NCBI RefSeq assembly: GCF_025950525.1
Contig: NZ_JAPDGS010000004.1
Coordinates: 1 to 64,000 of the forward strand
Reading direction: 5' to 3'
DNA: 64,000 bases
DNA from: Stagnihabitans lacustris
Lineage (GTDB): Bacteria > Pseudomonadota > Alphaproteobacteria > Rhodobacterales > Rhodobacteraceae
Of this stretch, positions 8,057 through 19,431 are shown piece after piece. Position numbers and translations under genes: made by a program. The notes beneath the pieces are model-generated. The model did not search any database. It saw only the letters and a program-made list of their open reading frames with translations, and was not told the DNA's origin. Each line of letters opens with the position of its first letter. The first letter of the stretch is position 1.

Positions 8057-9214
8057 TCACCAGCCCGTCTTGCTGCGCCCCCCGCCGAGGCGCCCGCCGA
8101 TCCCCGCGGCCGAGGCGCGCATCACGGCCACGCCTTGCCAGCCCTTGCCCGTCCAGGTCTCGAATCCTGCGCCGCGGTGGTGGCCGATCAACAACCCCTG
8201 ATCGACCCGCGCCCCCGACGCGACATCGCCGCCGCCGAACTGTTGCCCCAGCCTTTGCCCAACCATCACATCGGCCCCCCGCGCGGCCAGAACCACGCCC
8301 TGCGCGTCCAGGATCGCGGCCGAAAGCGGCGTCTCGCCGAAGGGCAGGCTGTCCAGCACCGCCCGCGCCTGGGGCTCCCAGTCGAACTGCGTCACGATCA
8401 GACCCAGCGCGCGGCCGTCCTGCGCGCCACCGGCCCGGATCACCGTGGCCCAGGCCATGGTCGGGCGCTGACCCAGAAGGCTGGAGACCTCGACATCGCC
8501 CGCCACAAAGCCCGAGCCGTCGCGGATCGCCCGCGCCGGGTCCAGCCAGCGGCTGCCCTTGACCGACTGGCCCGCAATGGCAAAGCGCCCGGGGCGGCCG
8601 TTGCACAGGATCATCCCGTCAAGATCACACAGCCAGATGTCAGAATAGACCGTATAGGCGTCCAGGATCACCCCCAGCCGCCGGCTCGCATGGGCCAAGC
8701 TGGACTCTGACGGTGCCGCCACCGCCGCCACCAGGTCGGCATCCGTCGCCCACCAGCGCACATCGCAGGACCGCTCATACAGATTGCGATCCAGGATATC
8801 TATCGCAGTAAAGGCCAGGTCGATCAGCCGCCGCGAGGTCGCCGCCTGCGACAGCGCCGTCACCATATCCTCAAGCCCCGCCAGCCGCCGCGCCAGTTGC
8901 TGCCCCAGCGCCTCGGCGATCTGGTCGATCTGGCCCGAAACCTTGCGCACCTCTTCGGCCACCAGGGCAAAGCCCGCGCCCTGCTGGCCGACCCGCGCGG
9001 CCTCGATCCTGGCGTTCAGGCCCAGCATGTTGGTCTGGCGCGTGATCTCGGCGATGTCCTCGATGGCGCGGCGGGCAAAGTCGGCGCAGTCGCGGGTTTC
9101 GGCCGCAATGGCGGGCAGGTCGGGGATGGTTGGCGGCGGGCTGGTGGGCGGAGGGATGGTTGACGGCGGGGCGGTGGCGGTTTGGGGCAGGGTCAAGGCG
9201 GGCTCCTGTGGCAT
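8057..9214 (-). CDS. Soluble chemoreceptor-like protein: MCP hairpin tip followed by cache-like domain
   Basis: A 385-residue protein without membrane helices. After a Pro/Thr-rich lead (residues 1-33) comes a shortened methyl-accepting chemotaxis signalling tip with the conserved hairpin pattern: [15 protein letters not shown], then [15 protein letters not shown], about residues 60-95. The remaining 250 residues resemble a cache-type sensor, with blocks [11 protein letters not shown] and [13 protein letters not shown]. Sensor after signalling tip is the reverse of the classical receptor order, and the receptor has only a fragment of the coiled-coil bundle. A TTG seven codons in (9196) has a better ribosome-binding site (AGGAG, 6 bases away) than the ATG used here. 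It is not near other chemotaxis genes in this window. Confidence 0.75.
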   Translation of the reverse strand: MPQEPALTLPQTATAPPSTIPPPTSPPPTIPDLPAIAAETRDCADFARRAIEDIAEITRQTNMLGLNARIEAARVGQQGAGFALVAEEVRKVSGQIDQIAEALGQQLARRLAGLEDMVTALSQAATSRRLIDLAFTAIDILDRNLYERSCDVRWWATDADLVAAVAAPSESSLAHASRRLGVILDAYTVYSDIWLCDLDGMILCNGRPGRFAIAGQSVKGSRWLDPARAIRDGSGFVAGDVEVSSLLGQRPTMAWATVIRAGGAQDGRALGLIVTQFDWEPQARAVLDSLPFGETPLSAAILDAQGVVLAARGADVMVGQRLGQQFGGGDVASGARVDQGLLIGHHRGAGFETWTGKGWQGVAVMRASAAGIGGRLGGGRSKTGW

Positions 9215-9283
9215 GACGGGACCAGAGAAGCGCGCGGCAGGATGAAGCAGGGGTTAACCCCGACCCCTCCCGGTGGAAAAAGA

Positions 9284-9310
9284 AAAGCGGCCCCGGGCAG
9301 GGGCCGCTTT
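9284..9310 (-). terminator. Intrinsic terminator of acnA
   Basis: Arms AAAGCGGCCCC and GGGGCCGCTTT form an 11-bp stem with loop GGGCA. Read on the minus strand, the hairpin is followed by TTCTTTTTCC. It lies about 50 bases after the acnA stop. Confidence 0.85.
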
Positions 9311-9357
9311 CTTGGGCAGGTTGCCCGTTATTGCGTCGCGTGTCGCGCGCCGGGCCG

Positions 9358-12036
<2,679 letters not shown>

Positions 12037-12112
12037 CGTGGCCTCCATGGGTGGGATGCCCCCTTTTGCCGCAATGCGGCAGATGGGGCAAGGAATCATC
12101 TGCCTGCAAATC

Positions 12113-12131
12113 ATTGTATGCAATTGTATGC
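12113..12131. promoter_or_regulatory. Direct repeat ATTGTATGC x2 in the acnA upstream region
   Basis: Two copies of ATTGTATGC (12113-12121 and 12123-12131) at 10-bp spacing also create overlapping inverted ATTG...CAAT. They lie about 80 bases upstream of acnA and 140 before the DUF1223 gene. Helical-turn spacing in an AT-rich patch of a GC-rich region fits a regulator site. No regulator is assigned. Confidence 0.4.
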
Positions 12132-12271
12132 CGAAAATCCAGAGCCCTGCGCAGGCGAACCCGTCAAATCCAACGCAACCGGGGCGCGCAAAACGCCCGC
12201 GGTCGCAAAAGGGTGATTGGCCCGCGTGCGGCAATGCGACTAGAACCATGCCAGACCAAGGGGACGTTTCG

Positions 12272-12973
12272 ATGAAAGTTGCGCTGATCGGCGCCGTGGT
12301 GGCCTGGGCTGCCGTGGCCACAAGTGTGATGTCGCAAGAAACCGTGCAGTTCGGCACGGTGGTCGAACTTTACACCTCGCAGGGGTGTTCCTCTTGTCCG
12401 CCTGCCGATGAATACCTGCGCGACCTGGCGCAGCGTCCGGGCGTTATCGCCTTGTCGTTACACGTGGATTACTGGGATTACATCGGCTGGACCGACAGCT
12501 TTGGCCAGGCCCGCTTTACCGACCGGCAAAAGGCCTATGCGCGGGCAGAGGGGTCGCGCACCATCTATACGCCCCAGATGATCGTGGGCGGTCAAAGCCG
12601 GATCGAGGGCGTCAACCCCGAGGCCGTGGACCGCGCCCTGACCGATCAACCGGCCCCGGCGCTGCAGCTGCGGCTTGACCGGCAGGGCGACCGCCTGACC
12701 GTGACGGCCGATCCGCTGGCACAGGCTGCGGGTCCGCTGCGGGTGCAGCTGGTGCGTTATATCCCCCGCACGCAAGTCATGATCGAGGCCGGGGAAAATG
12801 CCGGCCGCCTCGTCGATTACACCAATGTCGTGACCTCGTGGTCGCTGATGGGTGAATGGGACGGCAAGACCCCCCTGGCCCTGACGGCCGAGGTCACGGG
12901 CCCTGAGGCCGTTGTGGTGATCTTGCAGGTCGAAGGGCCCGGCCAGATCCTGGCTGCAGCCGCCACCCGCTGA
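12272..12973 (+). CDS. DUF1223 secreted thioredoxin-like protein
   Basis: A 233-residue protein with a signal peptide ([20 protein letters not shown], cleavage near SQE). It is followed by the DUF1223 block [19 protein letters not shown] (about residues 30-48) with a CSSC redox-like motif. Length and sequence fit the DUF1223 family, predicted thioredoxin-like and exported. The ATG at 12272 has AAGGGGA about 8 bases upstream; an in-frame ATG at 12248 is less likely because it would extend the signal peptide. It diverges from acnA. Confidence 0.85.
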   Translation: MKVALIGAVVAWAAVATSVMSQETVQFGTVVELYTSQGCSSCPPADEYLRDLAQRPGVIALSLHVDYWDYIGWTDSFGQARFTDRQKAYARAEGSRTIYTPQMIVGGQSRIEGVNPEAVDRALTDQPAPALQLRLDRQGDRLTVTADPLAQAAGPLRVQLVRYIPRTQVMIEAGENAGRLVDYTNVVTSWSLMGEWDGKTPLALTAEVTGPEAVVVILQVEGPGQILAAAATR

Positions 12974-13397
12974 GCCTTTTGACGCAGCGGGGCCTTCCGA
13001 CTCGGGCGGGCGCAGGGCCGGAAAGACAGCCTCCGGTTGCAGCTTTCGCAGGGGACGGGGAAGGACATTCTCCACCTTGAACCACAGGCCGACGACGCGC
13101 CGCGAAAAGCGGCACGGCCACAGGGCCCCTGGGCGGATAGCGGGCAAAGTTTGCGTCGCTCTGGGCTGCAAAGCGGCGCAAAACCCCCTATCACAGGAAA
13201 TGTGACAAAAAACCGGGCGGCTTGGGCGGGGCCCGGACGATGCGCAGTTGACAGGCCTTACCCCCCGCGACGTAAGCTGCGGCACAGGGATACCCGGGCC
13301 GTCGTGGAATTGTCATCCGCGCGGCCTAGACACCCAAATGAACGGGGGCAAACCCCGGTCCAATCCGCCGCAAGGCGGTTCACCAAGGGAGACTGAC
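12974..13397. other. 424-bp intergenic region before the PotD-like gene
   Basis: No gene is seen. It holds a small hairpin GCCGC-GAAAA-GCGGC (13099-13113), a TTGACA hexamer at 13248-13253 that could be a -35 box with a poor -10, and a 5' leader hairpin described separately. The remainder is unremarkable GC-rich sequence. Confidence 0.5.
13365..13378 (+). promoter_or_regulatory. 5' leader hairpin with GCAA tetraloop before the solute-binding protein gene
   Basis: CCGCC-GCAA-GGCGG forms a compact GNRA tetraloop hairpin ending 6 bases before the ribosome-binding site AAGGGAGA of the GTG start at 13398. It could stabilise the transcript or modulate initiation; this is inference. Confidence 0.45.
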
Positions 13398-14513
13398 GTG
13401 ACCAAGAATTTCACTCTCAACCGCCGCGGCTTCATGGCGGCGACCGCTGCCCTGGCCGCTCCGGCGATCATTTCCTCGAAGGCGCTTGCCTCGTCGGGCG
13501 AGCTGAACTTCACCGGCTGGGCCGGTTACGACAAGCTGAAGGCGGAAGTCTTCCCGGCTTTCGAAGCCGCGACCGGCATCAAGGTCAACTTCACCGAACT
13601 GCCCGACCAGGACACGATGTTCGCCCAAGCCAAGGTTGCGCTGCAATCGGGCGGGATCGACATGATCGAGCCGACCATCGACCGCTGGGGCGGCTGGAAC
13701 TCGAACGGGCTGCTGCAGTCGTTTGACCCGGCCAAGCTGGCGATGGAAAACTATCTGCCGGGTCTGGCCGATGGCGCGGCCGGCGTGCGTTCGGCCGATG
13801 CCGATGGCAAGCTGTTCTACGTGCCGTCGAACTGGGGCACCGAAGCGCTTGTCGTCAACACCGCCGGCGCGAAACTGTCGGCGCCTGCTTCGCTGGGCGA
13901 CCTCTTCTCGGCCGACAACCAGGTCGTGTTGCGTCCCCATTCGGCGCTGGCCGCCATGGGCCGTTACCTTGACGCCACCGGCAAGCTGCCCTTCCCCTGG
14001 CTGGAAGGCTACACCGACATGGCCAAGATGACCCAGCTGTGGGACATCGCTTTGGCCGAGGCGATCAAGGCCAAGGCCAATGTCGTTCAGTTCTGGTCGG
14101 GCGAAAACGAGGCCAACGCCGGCTTTACCGCCAACGGCGCGACCGTGGGCCTGTGCTGGGATTCGACCGGCTTCAACCTGCGCAACGACGGCTATGCCTA
14201 TGTCGCTCCGGCCGAGGGCGCCTTTGCCTGGCACCAAGGCTTCGTCCTGATGAAGAACGCCGCCAACCTCGACCAGGCGCATGAGCTGGCCAAGTGGGTC
14301 TCGACCGCCGATGGCGCGGCGATGTGGGCCACCGCCTTCTCGTCGAACCCGGTCGGCAAAGGCTCGGCCGACAAGATGAACCCGGATGTGGCCGCTTATT
14401 ACAACGGCACGTTCAACGATGACGCCCTGGGCAAACTGTGGTGGTGGCCCGACCAGTCGGCCGAATTCATCGCCAAGCGCGGTGAATATGCCGACAAATA
14501 CAAGGCCGCCTGA
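13398..14513 (+). CDS. PotD/PotF-type extracellular solute-binding protein (Tat-exported)
   Basis: A 371-residue periplasmic binding protein of the spermidine/putrescine-type ABC family. The N-terminus has a twin-arginine signal, LNRRGFMAATAALAAPAI. The mature part begins with ELNFTGWAGYDKLKAEVFPAF, the PotD-like first strand and helix. The GTG at 13398 was chosen because AAGGGAGA lies 6 bases upstream; the reading frame continues upstream without a usable start. It heads a four-gene importer (binding protein, ATPase, two permeases). The exact ligand cannot be told; polyamine or another cationic or small organic compound is possible. A strong hairpin after the stop suggests this first gene is transcribed or kept at higher level than the rest. 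Confidence 0.88.
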   Translation: MTKNFTLNRRGFMAATAALAAPAIISSKALASSGELNFTGWAGYDKLKAEVFPAFEAATGIKVNFTELPDQDTMFAQAKVALQSGGIDMIEPTIDRWGGWNSNGLLQSFDPAKLAMENYLPGLADGAAGVRSADADGKLFYVPSNWGTEALVVNTAGAKLSAPASLGDLFSADNQVVLRPHSALAAMGRYLDATGKLPFPWLEGYTDMAKMTQLWDIALAEAIKAKANVVQFWSGENEANAGFTANGATVGLCWDSTGFNLRNDGYAYVAPAEGAFAWHQGFVLMKNAANLDQAHELAKWVSTADGAAMWATAFSSNPVGKGSADKMNPDVAAYYNGTFNDDALGKLWWWPDQSAEFIAKRGEYADKYKAA

Positions 14514-14530
14514 TATCAGGTGAACCGAAG

Positions 14531-14558
14531 AACGCCGGGTCGTCTTGACCCGGCGTTT
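14531..14558 (+). terminator. Hairpin after the binding-protein gene (attenuator/terminator)
   Basis: AACGCCGGGTC (14531-14541) and GACCCGGCGTT (14547-14557) form a perfect 11-bp stem with a GTCTT loop, 17 bases after the stop. Its position between the binding-protein gene and the rest of the operon fits partial termination or mRNA end protection. Confidence 0.75.
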
Positions 14559-14599
14559 GCCATCCATGCGTGTGGATGAACAATCGCATGGGTGATCCG

Positions 14600-14683
14600 T
14601 GACCAAAGCCCCTTTTGGGGTGATCAATGACCAAAGCCCCGCAGGGGGCGATAAATGACCAAAGCCCCGCAGGGGGCGATAAA
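14600..14683. repeat. 28-bp tandem repeat, 3 copies, each with an internal palindrome
   Basis: Three head-to-tail 28-bp units start at 14600, 14628 and 14656, each beginning TGACCAAAGCCCC. Units 2 and 3 are identical, with GCCCCGCAGGGGGC at the centre. Unit 1 has GCCCCTTTTGGGGT instead, keeping the palindrome with a different loop. They lie in the gap between the binding-protein and ATPase genes. Confidence 0.9.
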
Positions 14684-14738
14684 TGAAACGACGGCAGGGC
14701 AATGACCCGTGCCGCAAGGGAACAGGGAGTGGGGTCCT

Positions 14739-15821
14739 ATGGGTGCAGGGATCGACCTTGATAACGTCGTCTGCGATTTTGGCAGCTTTCGGGCCGTCGA
14801 CAATGTGAATGTCTCGATCAAGCCGGGGGAGTTCTTTTCCTTCCTCGGGCCGTCGGGCTGTGGCAAGACGACGATCTTGCGGATGATTTCGGGGTTCAAC
14901 GACCCGACCTCGGGCGCAATCCGCATCGGCGGCGCGCCCACTTTGGGCAAGCGTCCCAATCAGCGCCCAACCGCGCTGATCTTCCAGAACCTGGCACTTT
15001 TCCCGCTGATGACGATCTGGGAGAACATCGCCTTCGGTCTTGAAATGCGCGGCATGGGCCGTGCGGAACGCCGTGCCAAGGCCGACGAGCTTTTGGCGCT
15101 GGTCGATCTGCAGGGCGCGGCCGACAAGATGGTCAGCCAGCTGTCGGGCGGCCAGAAGCAGCGCGTGGCGATTGCCCGCGCCTTGGCCGTCGAACCCCAG
15201 GTGATGCTTTTGGACGAACCGCTGTCCGCGCTGGACCTGAAGCTGCGCCAGCACATGCGGGCGGAACTGCGGGCGATCCAAAAGCGCACCGGCGTCACCT
15301 TCATCTATATCACCCATGACCAGGGCGAGGCCTTGGCCATGTCCGACCGCGTGGGCGTCATGAGCCAGGGCCGCTTGCAGCAAGTGGCCGATCCGCGCGA
15401 CATCTACAACAACCCGGTCAACGGGTTCGTGGCCTCTTTCGTGGGCGAAAACAACATTTTCACCGGTGCGGTTGGCGCCACCTCTTCTGGCATGGCGCGC
15501 TTTGACACCGCCCATGGCCAGTTCCGCGCCCGTCTGGGCGAGACGGGCGGCGCGGCGGTCAAGCTGTATGTCCGCCCCGAACACACGCTGTTCACCACCG
15601 ATGCGGGGGTCGAAAACTCGGTGCCCGTCACGGTGCAGGAAGTGGCCTTCGAAGGCAGCTTCATTTCCGTCCATGCGACCTCGGACAGCGGCGCCAGCCT
15701 GGTGGCCGAACTGCGCAACGACGGCAGCCAACTGATCCCCGAGGCCGGCCAAAAGGGCTTCATGACCTTTGCGGCCGAACGCGCCTCGATCCTGCCCGAT
15801 GGCATCGTGAGGGCCAAGTGA
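14739..15821 (+). CDS. PotA-type ABC transporter ATPase
   Basis: A 360-residue ABC ATPase with a C-terminal TOBE-like domain, as in PotA. Walker A is GPSGCGKTT (about residues 40-48), the signature LSGGQKQRVAIARAL, Walker B VMLLDEPLSALD, with the switch His in THDQGEA. The start ATG at 14739 follows AGGGAGTGGGG; an in-frame ATG at 14709 lacks a site. It is followed one base after its stop by the first permease, so translation is coupled. Confidence 0.93.
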   Translation: MGAGIDLDNVVCDFGSFRAVDNVNVSIKPGEFFSFLGPSGCGKTTILRMISGFNDPTSGAIRIGGAPTLGKRPNQRPTALIFQNLALFPLMTIWENIAFGLEMRGMGRAERRAKADELLALVDLQGAADKMVSQLSGGQKQRVAIARALAVEPQVMLLDEPLSALDLKLRQHMRAELRAIQKRTGVTFIYITHDQGEALAMSDRVGVMSQGRLQQVADPRDIYNNPVNGFVASFVGENNIFTGAVGATSSGMARFDTAHGQFRARLGETGGAAVKLYVRPEHTLFTTDAGVENSVPVTVQEVAFEGSFISVHATSDSGASLVAELRNDGSQLIPEAGQKGFMTFAAERASILPDGIVRAK

Positions 15822-15822
15822 G

Positions 15823-16758
15823 ATGGGAGAGCTTCTGAAACGCTATGGGGGCACGCTGACCGGCGCCTTCATCCTGCTGACGGGTTTTTGGCTGTTGATG
15901 CTGATCATCCTGCCCAATCTGGCGCTGTTCGAGACCTCGTTCCGGCCCTATTTGCCGGTGGTCGACATGGGCGGGCCCCTGGACACCTATTCGGTCAACA
16001 ACTATGCGAAGTTCTTTGAAAGCCCGGGGCCGATGTCGATCTTCGGGCTGGAACTTTCGATCCCCTTGCGGGCCCAGACCTTCATCAACACGGTGTTCTA
16101 TTCGATCATCGTGACGGTGGTGGCCTTTGTCTTTTCCTATCCGATCGCGTTTTATCTGGCCAAGGTCGTGCGGCCAAAGTCGGTGCCGACGCTGATCCTG
16201 TTGCTGTTCATCCCGCTGTGGGTCTCCGAGGCGCTGCGGGCCTTTGCCTGGTATATCATCCTGACACTGAACGGGCCGCTGAATGCGGTTCTGGTCGGCA
16301 TGGGCGTGCTGGAAAAGGCGGTGCGCTGGCAACAAGGCGTGCTGACCAATTACGACGCCATCGTGATCGGCCTGGTCTACAACTACATCCTGTTCATGCT
16401 ATTCCCGATCTATAACGCCATGACCTCATTGGACAGCAACCAGATCGAGGCGGCGCAAGACCTGGGGGCGCCGGCGTGGAAGACCCATCTGCGCATCGTG
16501 CTGCCCCATTCCAAACCGGGGATCGCCAGCGGGTCGGTCATGGTCTTCATGCTGGCGGCGGGATCGCTGCTGGTGCCGACGACGCTGGGGTCGACGCGGT
16601 CGAACTGGTTCACCCAGACGATCCAGCAAGCCATGCTGGAAAGCCAGGACTGGAACACCGGCGCGGCCTATTCCTTCCTTTACCTGCTCTTGTGCACCGT
16701 GGTCGTCTTTGGCGTCATGCGGCTGTTCAAGGTGCGGCTGTCTGACATTGCCCGCTAA
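15823..16758 (+). CDS. PotB-type ABC transporter permease
   Basis: A 311-residue inner-membrane permease with about six hydrophobic segments. The conserved EAA-type cytoplasmic loop (IEAAQDLGAPAWKTHLRIVL, about residues 207-226) docks the ATPase. A large periplasmic loop between the first two helices is typical of PotB/PotH. Its start is one base after the ATPase stop. Confidence 0.92.
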   Translation: MGELLKRYGGTLTGAFILLTGFWLLMLIILPNLALFETSFRPYLPVVDMGGPLDTYSVNNYAKFFESPGPMSIFGLELSIPLRAQTFINTVFYSIIVTVVAFVFSYPIAFYLAKVVRPKSVPTLILLLFIPLWVSEALRAFAWYIILTLNGPLNAVLVGMGVLEKAVRWQQGVLTNYDAIVIGLVYNYILFMLFPIYNAMTSLDSNQIEAAQDLGAPAWKTHLRIVLPHSKPGIASGSVMVFMLAAGSLLVPTTLGSTRSNWFTQTIQQAMLESQDWNTGAAYSFLYLLLCTVVVFGVMRLFKVRLSDIAR

Positions 16759-16767
16759 GGAGGGGAG

Positions 16768-17610
16768 ATGATGACCGATAAAATGCGCAAGGTCCTGTAT
16801 CACCTCTATATGGGCAGCTTTCTGTTCTATCTGCTGGTGCCTTTGGTGATCATGTCGGGGGCGGCGTTCAACAACAACAAGACGCCCTCGGTCTATCCGT
16901 GGAAGGGCTTCAGCTGGCAATGGTTCATCGAGCTGTGGAACGACGGCACGATGTGGACGTCCTTCGGCAACACGATCTGGGTGGCTTTGGCGGTAGTGGC
17001 CTTGGCCGTGCCGCTGGGGACGGCGGGGGCGATCCTGATCAACTCGGTGACGGGGATGACCAGGTCCGTCCTGTATTTCTTCATGGTGGCGCCGATCCTG
17101 GCGCCTGGGGCCGTGATCGGGATTTCGACGATCCTGTTCTGGAACAAGCTTTCGGTGCCGGTGGGGCTGCATCTGTCGGTTCTGGGCCAGGTAAGCTATA
17201 TCGCGGCCTTTGTGATGCTGTTGGTGCTGGCGCGGTTGCAAAGCTTTGACCAGAACCTTGAGGAAGCGGCGCTGGACCTTGGGGCGACCCATAATCAGGT
17301 GCTGCGGCGCATCCTTCTGCCGCATCTTTACCCGGCCATCGGGGCAGGGGCGGCGATTGCCTTCTTTCAGTCGATCGAGAACTTCAACGTGACGCTGTTC
17401 ACCCGCGGCACGCAGAACACGCTGACGGTCTATGTGTTTTCCAAGGTGCGCTCGGGGATCACGCCTTCGATCAACGCGCTGGCCTTCATGCTGATCGCTT
17501 TGACGCTGATTGCGGCGCTGGTCTATGAACTGCGCCGCCGCAGGCAGGCCGCACTTGAGGCCGCCCGCGAAGAAGAAGGGCGCCGCGCCTCGGATGCCGA
17601 AATCGCCTGA
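16768..17610 (+). CDS. PotC-type ABC transporter permease
   Basis: A 280-residue permease with six predicted helices and an EAA loop (LEEAALDLGATHNQVLRRI, about residues 165-183). AAGGAGGGG precedes tandem ATG codons at 16768 and 16771. Either may start translation; the second has the better spacing. Last gene of the importer operon, and its stop is followed after 6 bases by the structured repeat at 17617. Confidence 0.92.
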   Translation: MMTDKMRKVLYHLYMGSFLFYLLVPLVIMSGAAFNNNKTPSVYPWKGFSWQWFIELWNDGTMWTSFGNTIWVALAVVALAVPLGTAGAILINSVTGMTRSVLYFFMVAPILAPGAVIGISTILFWNKLSVPVGLHLSVLGQVSYIAAFVMLLVLARLQSFDQNLEEAALDLGATHNQVLRRILLPHLYPAIGAGAAIAFFQSIENFNVTLFTRGTQNTLTVYVFSKVRSGITPSINALAFMLIALTLIAALVYELRRRRQAALEAAREEEGRRASDAEIA

Positions 17611-17616
17611 GCGGGT

Positions 17617-17755
17617 CCGGGAGGTTTTGCAGGCATGAAATGCCTGCGAAACCTCCCGGAGGAAGCCGGGGGGCTTGCAGCCCCCCGGACCCCCCGCCCA
17701 AAGGGGGATACATCCCCCTTTGGAAACCCCGTGGATATTTGGGAAAAGATGAATG
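17617..17755 (+). repeat. Composite 3'-end element, copy A (three hairpins plus tail)
   Basis: Hairpin 1 at 17617-17659 has 20-bp arms with apex GGCAT-GAA-ATGCC. Hairpin 2 at 17666-17688 is CCGGGGGGCT/AGCCCCCCGG. Hairpin 3 at 17700-17721 is AAAGGGGGA/TCCCCCTTT. The tail GGAAACCCCGTGGATATTT ends at 17740 and is followed by GATGAAT. It begins 6 bases after the PotC-type stop. The same modules recur at 30761, 35815 (reverse) and, shortened, at 34738, 44871, 17790 and 2364. Confidence 0.85.
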
Positions 17756-17789
17756 GACGGGGGCGCCGATGCGAAAGGGCGCCCTTCGT

Positions 17790-17913
17790 CTTTCATACTG
17801 ACATAAATACTCACGGGGAGGTCTGGAGGGGGCCCGTGGGTACCTCCAGGCGGGGTCCGGGGTATGCCGCTTGGTTCGCCACTGGTTCGAGAAACAAGTG
17901 GCATGAGCCCCGG
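17790..17913 (-). repeat. Composite 3'-end element, copy G (minus strand)
   Basis: On the minus strand, 7 bases after the HisM-type stop, an interrupted hairpin (CCGGGG 17857-17862 with CCCCGG 17908-17913, plus inner TATGCC and CTTG pairings) is followed by a CTGGAGG/CCTCCAG hairpin. The tail CCCCGTGAGTATTT then GTATGAAA follows. Copies A and G meet tail to tail between convergent operons. Confidence 0.7.
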
Positions 17914-17920
17914 CGTGTCT

Positions 17921-18694
17921 TCAGGCCGTGCGGCTGGGGGTTTGTGCCTCGAACCAGCGGAACAGCAGCACGATCAGACCGGTCAGGCACATATAGATCA
18001 CCGCCAAAAGCAACAGCGGCTCATAGATGATGAACGTGTCCTGGCGGATGCGGCCGGCGACTGCATAGGTCTCCATGATGGTGATGGTCGACACCAGCGG
18101 CGTCGATTTCAGCTGCAACACCGTCTCGCCGCCAATCGTCGGCAAGACGCGCTGCAGTGCCTGGGGCAGCCAGATGCGGCGGAAGAGGGTGAAGCGCGGG
18201 ATGCCCATGGCCTTGGCGGCCTCAAGCTGGCCATGGGGCACGGATTTGAAGGCGCCGCGCAGGACCTCGCCCTCATAGCCCGCGACGGACAGCGACAGGG
18301 CCACGACCGCATAGGGCCAGGCCTGACGCAGGATCGGCCAGAGGTCGCTTTTCTGCACCCAGGTGCCGGGGAACAGCGACCCCAGCCCATAATACAAAAG
18401 CCAGATCTGCATCAGCAGCGGTGTGCCGCGGATCACGGTGCAGAACACGCGGGCGGGGGCGGCCAGATACCAGGGGCCGACGGCCTGGGCCAACCCGATC
18501 GGGATCGCCAGCACCATGCCGACGCACATCGTCACCACCGTCAGCCAGATCGACAGCCAGATGCCCTTGACGAACAGCATCTGATACTTCGGATTGGCCA
18601 GCCACTCCCAGCGGCCATAGATCACGGCAAGCGCCACCAGACCCAGGGCCACGACGGCCATTCCCACCCGGTGCGGTTTCCAGAACCCCGCCAT
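17921..18694 (-). CDS. Polar amino acid ABC transporter permease (HisM/ArtM type)
   Basis: A 257-residue permease of the His/Glu/Gln/Arg/opine family. It shows RVFCTVIRGTPLLMQIWLLY (about residues 83-102) and the ATPase-docking loop GQLEAAKAMGIPRFTLFRRI. The ATG at 18694 (MAGFWKPH) overlaps the stop of the preceding permease by one base. A reading frame continues upstream to 19375 but is out of register with the real upstream gene. Last gene of the four-gene importer. Confidence 0.92.
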   Translation of the reverse strand: MAGFWKPHRVGMAVVALGLVALAVIYGRWEWLANPKYQMLFVKGIWLSIWLTVVTMCVGMVLAIPIGLAQAVGPWYLAAPARVFCTVIRGTPLLMQIWLLYYGLGSLFPGTWVQKSDLWPILRQAWPYAVVALSLSVAGYEGEVLRGAFKSVPHGQLEAAKAMGIPRFTLFRRIWLPQALQRVLPTIGGETVLQLKSTPLVSTITIMETYAVAGRIRQDTFIIYEPLLLLAVIYMCLTGLIVLLFRWFEAQTPSRTA

Positions 18695-19431
18695 CAGCCC
18701 CTCACATCGCGTTGGCCGCGCCGCGCCCATTTCTCGATCTGGCCGAAGCCCAGGATCGAAACCAGCGAGATCAGCAGGTAAAGGCCCATGGCGGCCGGAT
18801 AAAAGACGAAAAACGCCTTGGTCGTCGACGAGGCCTGAAAGGTCGCCTTGGTCAGCTCGGCAAAACCGATGACGGCCAAAAGCGCGGTATCTTTGGTGGC
18901 GTTCAGCCACAGGTTGCCCAGTCCCGGGACGGCATTGGCGGTCATCAGCGGAAAGATCACCCGCCGCGCCACCAGAAGGGGCGACATGCCCATGGCGCGC
19001 GCGGCCTCGATCTGGCCATGGGGCACGGCCAGGATGGCGCCGCGCAGGACCTCTGTCTGATAGGCGCCCTGCACAAAGGCCAGCACCACAACCCCGGTCA
19101 GGAACTGCGGCAGAACGATGGTCTCGCGGCCCATGGCCACAAGCGCCTGGTTCAACAGCCCCGGCACGGCGTAATACAGGATCAGGATCAGCACCAGTTC
19201 GGGCACCGCCCGCACCAGCGTCGTGTAAACGGCGGCCATGTCCTTTGTGACCGGGCCGCCGTAAAGCTTGCCAAAGGCGCCGGCCACCCCGATCCCGAAG
19301 CCAAGCGCATAGGCGCCAAGCGCAATCAGGATCGAGTTGCCAAAGCCCAGAAGCAGCGTGTCCCCCCAGCCACATTCGCCGAGGCCAAGCAGGTCAAAGG
19401 CTGACAGTTGCGAGACAGGGGGACAGGCCAT
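18694..19431 (-). CDS. Polar amino acid ABC transporter permease (HisQ/ArtQ type)
   Basis: A 245-residue permease with the family motif LVRAVPELVLILILYY (about residues 72-87) and docking loop GQIEAARAMGMSPLLVARRV. It overlaps both neighbours by one base (TAATG upstream, TGATG downstream), indicating a tightly coupled operon. With the partner permease it would form the heterodimeric channel. Confidence 0.92.
   Translation of the reverse strand: MACPPVSQLSAFDLLGLGECGWGDTLLLGFGNSILIALGAYALGFGIGVAGAFGKLYGGPVTKDMAAVYTTLVRAVPELVLILILYYAVPGLLNQALVAMGRETIVLPQFLTGVVVLAFVQGAYQTEVLRGAILAVPHGQIEAARAMGMSPLLVARRVIFPLMTANAVPGLGNLWLNATKDTALLAVIGFAELTKATFQASSTTKAFFVFYPAAMGLYLLISLVSILGFGQIEKWARRGQRDVRG

Noticed and set aside
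14600-14683. CRISPR-like 28-bp repeats
   Set aside because: Units abut with no spacers between them.
17921-19375. A single 484-residue fused permease
   Set aside because: The N-terminal 227 codons of that frame are out of register with the HisQ-type gene on the same strand; the permease starts at 18694 with a one-base overlap.
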